Both the position numbers and the translations under genes were made by a program. The notes beneath the pieces are model-generated. The model was not told the origin of the DNA. It worked only from the letters and a program-made list of their open reading frames with translations, and ran no database searches. This document shows positions 3,715 to 5,260 of a DNA stretch of 5,260 nt, piece after piece. Numbering within the stretch: the stretch's first letter is position 1; each line of letters starts with the position of its first letter. The DNA is from an uncultured Bacilli bacterium (GTDB taxonomy: Bacteria; Bacillota_I; Bacilli_A; RF39; UBA660): contig CANRHY010000071.1 in assembly GCA_947630515.1 (NCBI GenBank), forward strand, positions 1 through 5,260, written 5' to 3'.

Positions 3715-5260
3715 CCCCATAAGCGTTCGTATAGTAATATGGCTGTGAAGAGCGCGAAAATGAGCCATAGCACCCACCGGCATAAGTAACCTCATCCGCT
3801 GTCATTAATCCTATTGGGTTTGTTAGTTTAGCTTTATCATTCGCTCCGCTAAATTTATCAGCTTCGGATTGTGTGCCTTCTATAAGTTTTCCTTGATAGT
3901 TTACTCCACATTTGAAACTTGGTCTTCCACGTCTTTCTAATCTATCATAAGCTGCATAGTACATTGTACTTGTAGCATTATATGTTGTACTTGTTGCTCT
4001 ATCATTACAATATACTGCTGTTCTACTTATATATTTATCCCAGTTTTTACCATTTGTGTCTTGATTTCCCATTAAGTATTGATTATACCAGCCATTTAAG
4101 GTTACTTCGCTTCCACTATCATGTGTATCCTTATCAGGGCCTAGTATTAGCGAATTATTTGTATTCTGTCTATTATTACTTAATGTGCCAGTGCTTCCAT
4201 ATTTGAAGCCTACATACATTGTATCATTATATGACGAATTATAAGTTCTAATACTTCCTATATATTGCGTTCCTGTTTTTCCTTCATCACTTGCTAAGCC
4301 TGCGTATAATAATCTCAAACTTCCATCTTCATTTGTTCTGATTATTCTCCAGTAAAAGCCTGCAAATGATACCCAGTTGTTGGTTACTGCTCCACTATAA
4401 TAATATACTTTATCTTTTAAATCAGTCGTACCTACAATTTCACTTTCTATAAAATCGCCATCTTCTATATATGCACTTGCCGTGGTATAAAATCCATTAA
4501 AACTTGTTCTTTTTGTATCTATAATATCTGAATATTGTTCCTTCATTTTTTTATAAAAGTCTGCTACTAATATTGTTTTTAGTTTATCTTCTGCTAATAT
4601 TGCTGTACATTCTATATCTTGTGTTACAGTTTCTACTTTTACTGTATCACCTTCTATTGTACAACTATCTCCTTCTACTATCATTCCTTCTGTTGTATAT
4701 CCTTCTTCTGCTGTAACGGTAAATGTTACTGTGCCATTCTCTTCTACTTGTTTTGGGCTTTTATCTGCATGTCCGTTTGGTACATTTACTGTTACCTCAT
4801 AGCCTTTTGTTGTTACTGCTATGTAATTTTGTGTAGTTCCTACTTCTTCTTTTCCTTTATATCCTCCACTTACATTAAAGGATACTGTTACTTCATTGTC
4901 TGTTTCTATTACTACTTTTATTTCTTTTGTATGTGTATTCTTATTATATTCTTCTATTTCTCCCTGTGGTGTTATATCTTTTAAGTAATAGACTTTAGCT
5001 TTATCATTTCCACTTGTTATTCTATACTCTAAACTATATTTACTATCTATTCCATTTAATGAAGTTATTTTTATTGTTACTACTTTTGTTTCACTTGTTG
5101 TTACCGTTGTTGTATTTTGATTATCTATTTGTATTCCATATAGTAAATTACTTACAAGTAATTCACTTGCTTTATATTCATTGGTATTTACTACAAATAT
5201 TGCATAACTTGTACTTAGTATTATTGTAAGTAGTATACTTGTTAATATTATTAAATTTCT
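3668..5260 (-). CDS. Surface/secreted repeat-domain protein, 5' partial, frameshifted
   Basis: The reading frame is open from the right window edge, so the start lies outside. In-window numbering begins at 5260. Residues 3-24 (LIILTSILLTIILSTSYAIF) are a hydrophobic segment ending in SYA, a signal peptide or anchor. Residues 25 to about 220 are Thr/Val/Lys-rich beta-type modules (TVTTSETKVVTIKITS, NEVTVSFNVSGG, YEVTVNVPNG, NGTVTFTVTAEEGY) that look like Ig-like or bacterial repeat folds, with a cysteine pair (200, 218). From about 295 comes a domain with NNWVSFAGFYWRIIRTNEDG, LNGWYNQYL, AVYCNDRA, YYAAYDRL, FKCGVN and NPIGLMTADEVTYAGG. I recall this combination in secreted proteins of low-GC gut Firmicutes/Tenericutes, and its function is unknown. 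After YTNAYGG the frame turns to KRCRLCLVVDYDTL and stops, an effect of one extra G in 3713-3718. The intact product would run to 3439 (606 residues in the window instead of 530). Codons before about 3806 are A-ending (GTA, ACA, GAA). After it GCG, CGC, ACG and GGC appear. Confidence 0.8.
   Translation of the reverse strand, partial: RNLIILTSILLTIILSTSYAIFVVNTNEYKASELLVSNLLYGIQIDNQNTTTVTTSETKVVTIKITSLNGIDSKYSLEYRITSGNDKAKVYYLKDITPQGEIEEYNKNTHTKEIKVVIETDNEVTVSFNVSGGYKGKEEVGTTQNYIAVTTKGYEVTVNVPNGHADKSPKQVEENGTVTFTVTAEEGYTTEGMIVEGDSCTIEGDTVKVETVTQDIECTAILAEDKLKTILVADFYKKMKEQYSDIIDTKRTSFNGFYTTASAYIEDGDFIESEIVGTTDLKDKVYYYSGAVTNNWVSFAGFYWRIIRTNEDGSLRLLYAGLASDEGKTGTQYIGSIRTYNSSYNDTMYVGFKYGSTGTLSNNRQNTNNSLILGPDKDTHDSGSEVTLNGWYNQYLMGNQDTNGKNWDKYISRTAVYCNDRATSTTYNATSTMYYAAYDRLERRGRPSFKCGVNYQGKLIEGTQSEADKFSGANDKAKLTNPIGLMTADEVTYAGGCYGSFSRSSQPYYYTNAYGGKRCRLCLVVDYDTL
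3713..3718 (-). repeat. G6 homopolymer at the frameshift point
   Basis: Coding strand TATGGGGGGAAGC. With five Gs the reading is TAT GGG GGA AGC and the two frames join into a family-like protein. With six, translation ends 15 codons later. It could be a contingency (phase-variation) tract, an inactivating mutation or a base-calling error. Confidence 0.7.

Noticed and set aside
3697..3725. Programmed ribosomal frameshift in the surface-protein gene
   Set aside because: Joining the frames needs a +1 shift. GGG GGG A is not a typical +1 site, and no stop codon or stimulatory hairpin lies at the shift point. Tract-length variation is simpler.
3719..3795. Separate gene starting at the ATG at 3795
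   Set aside because: The first 25 residues do not resemble the family, there is no ribosome-binding site, and the overlapping frame carries the conserved TADEVTYAGG sequence. It is the shadow before the frameshift.
3439..3806. Confident call of a diversity-generating retroelement
   Set aside because: No reverse transcriptase, template repeat or accessory gene is visible. Only the A-poor, GC-raised 3' end fits, and it has other explanations.
3982..5229. Plus-strand ORFs opposite the surface-protein gene (3982-4206, 4619-4984, 5014-5229)
   Set aside because: Their products are runs of Tyr, Phe, Leu and Cys, which is what the antisense of A-rich codons gives. They lack ribosome-binding sites.

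Overview
The window is AT-rich Gram-positive-type DNA with standard-code genes, strong AGGAGG ribosome-binding sites and clear sigma-A-type promoters. The gene set is a short SSB, a SufS-like cysteine desulfurase, a HIT protein, a DUF1653 remnant, a small XRE regulator and a secreted protein of a type that, from memory, recurs in uncultured gut Firmicutes/Tenericutes (RF39-like lineages). The exact taxon is an inference.

Layout from left to right. 1-168 is a non-coding edge with small hairpins. 169-501 (-) is ssb, with its own TTGACA/TAAAAT promoter. 618-666 is a 20-bp perfect hairpin that closes the unit of the desulfurase gene at 682-1881 (-). A short divergent intergenic region carries a near-consensus promoter for the plus-strand operon, which consists of the HIT gene (1988-2353), a frame-broken DUF1653 gene (2355-2572) and a terminator (2559-2591). 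From 2593 to 3192 lies an accessory-looking stretch. It has four copies of a 19-base element (one inverted, three direct), a bidirectional terminator, an unrecognised 64-67 aa helical protein (minus strand) and a second terminator. 3193-3426 (-) is an XRE regulator 12 bases downstream of a large minus-strand gene that runs off the right edge (3439-5260). That gene encodes a membrane-anchored or secreted surface protein.

The most notable part is 3430-3830. The surface-protein gene has a +1 base in a G6 tract (3713-3718), which cuts it off before its C-terminal domain. The region around the tract is about 52% GC (63 of 120 bases counted at 3681-3800) against 27-38% further upstream in the same gene, and it is poor in A on the coding strand. 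The ribosome-binding site of the following XRE gene is itself a G7 tract. Together these suggest a variable surface-antigen locus, through phase variation, cassette recombination or a diversity-generating process, with a linked regulator. No reverse transcriptase, recombinase or donor cassette is in the window, so the mechanism is open, and an assembly or sequencing error in the G tract is a real alternative.
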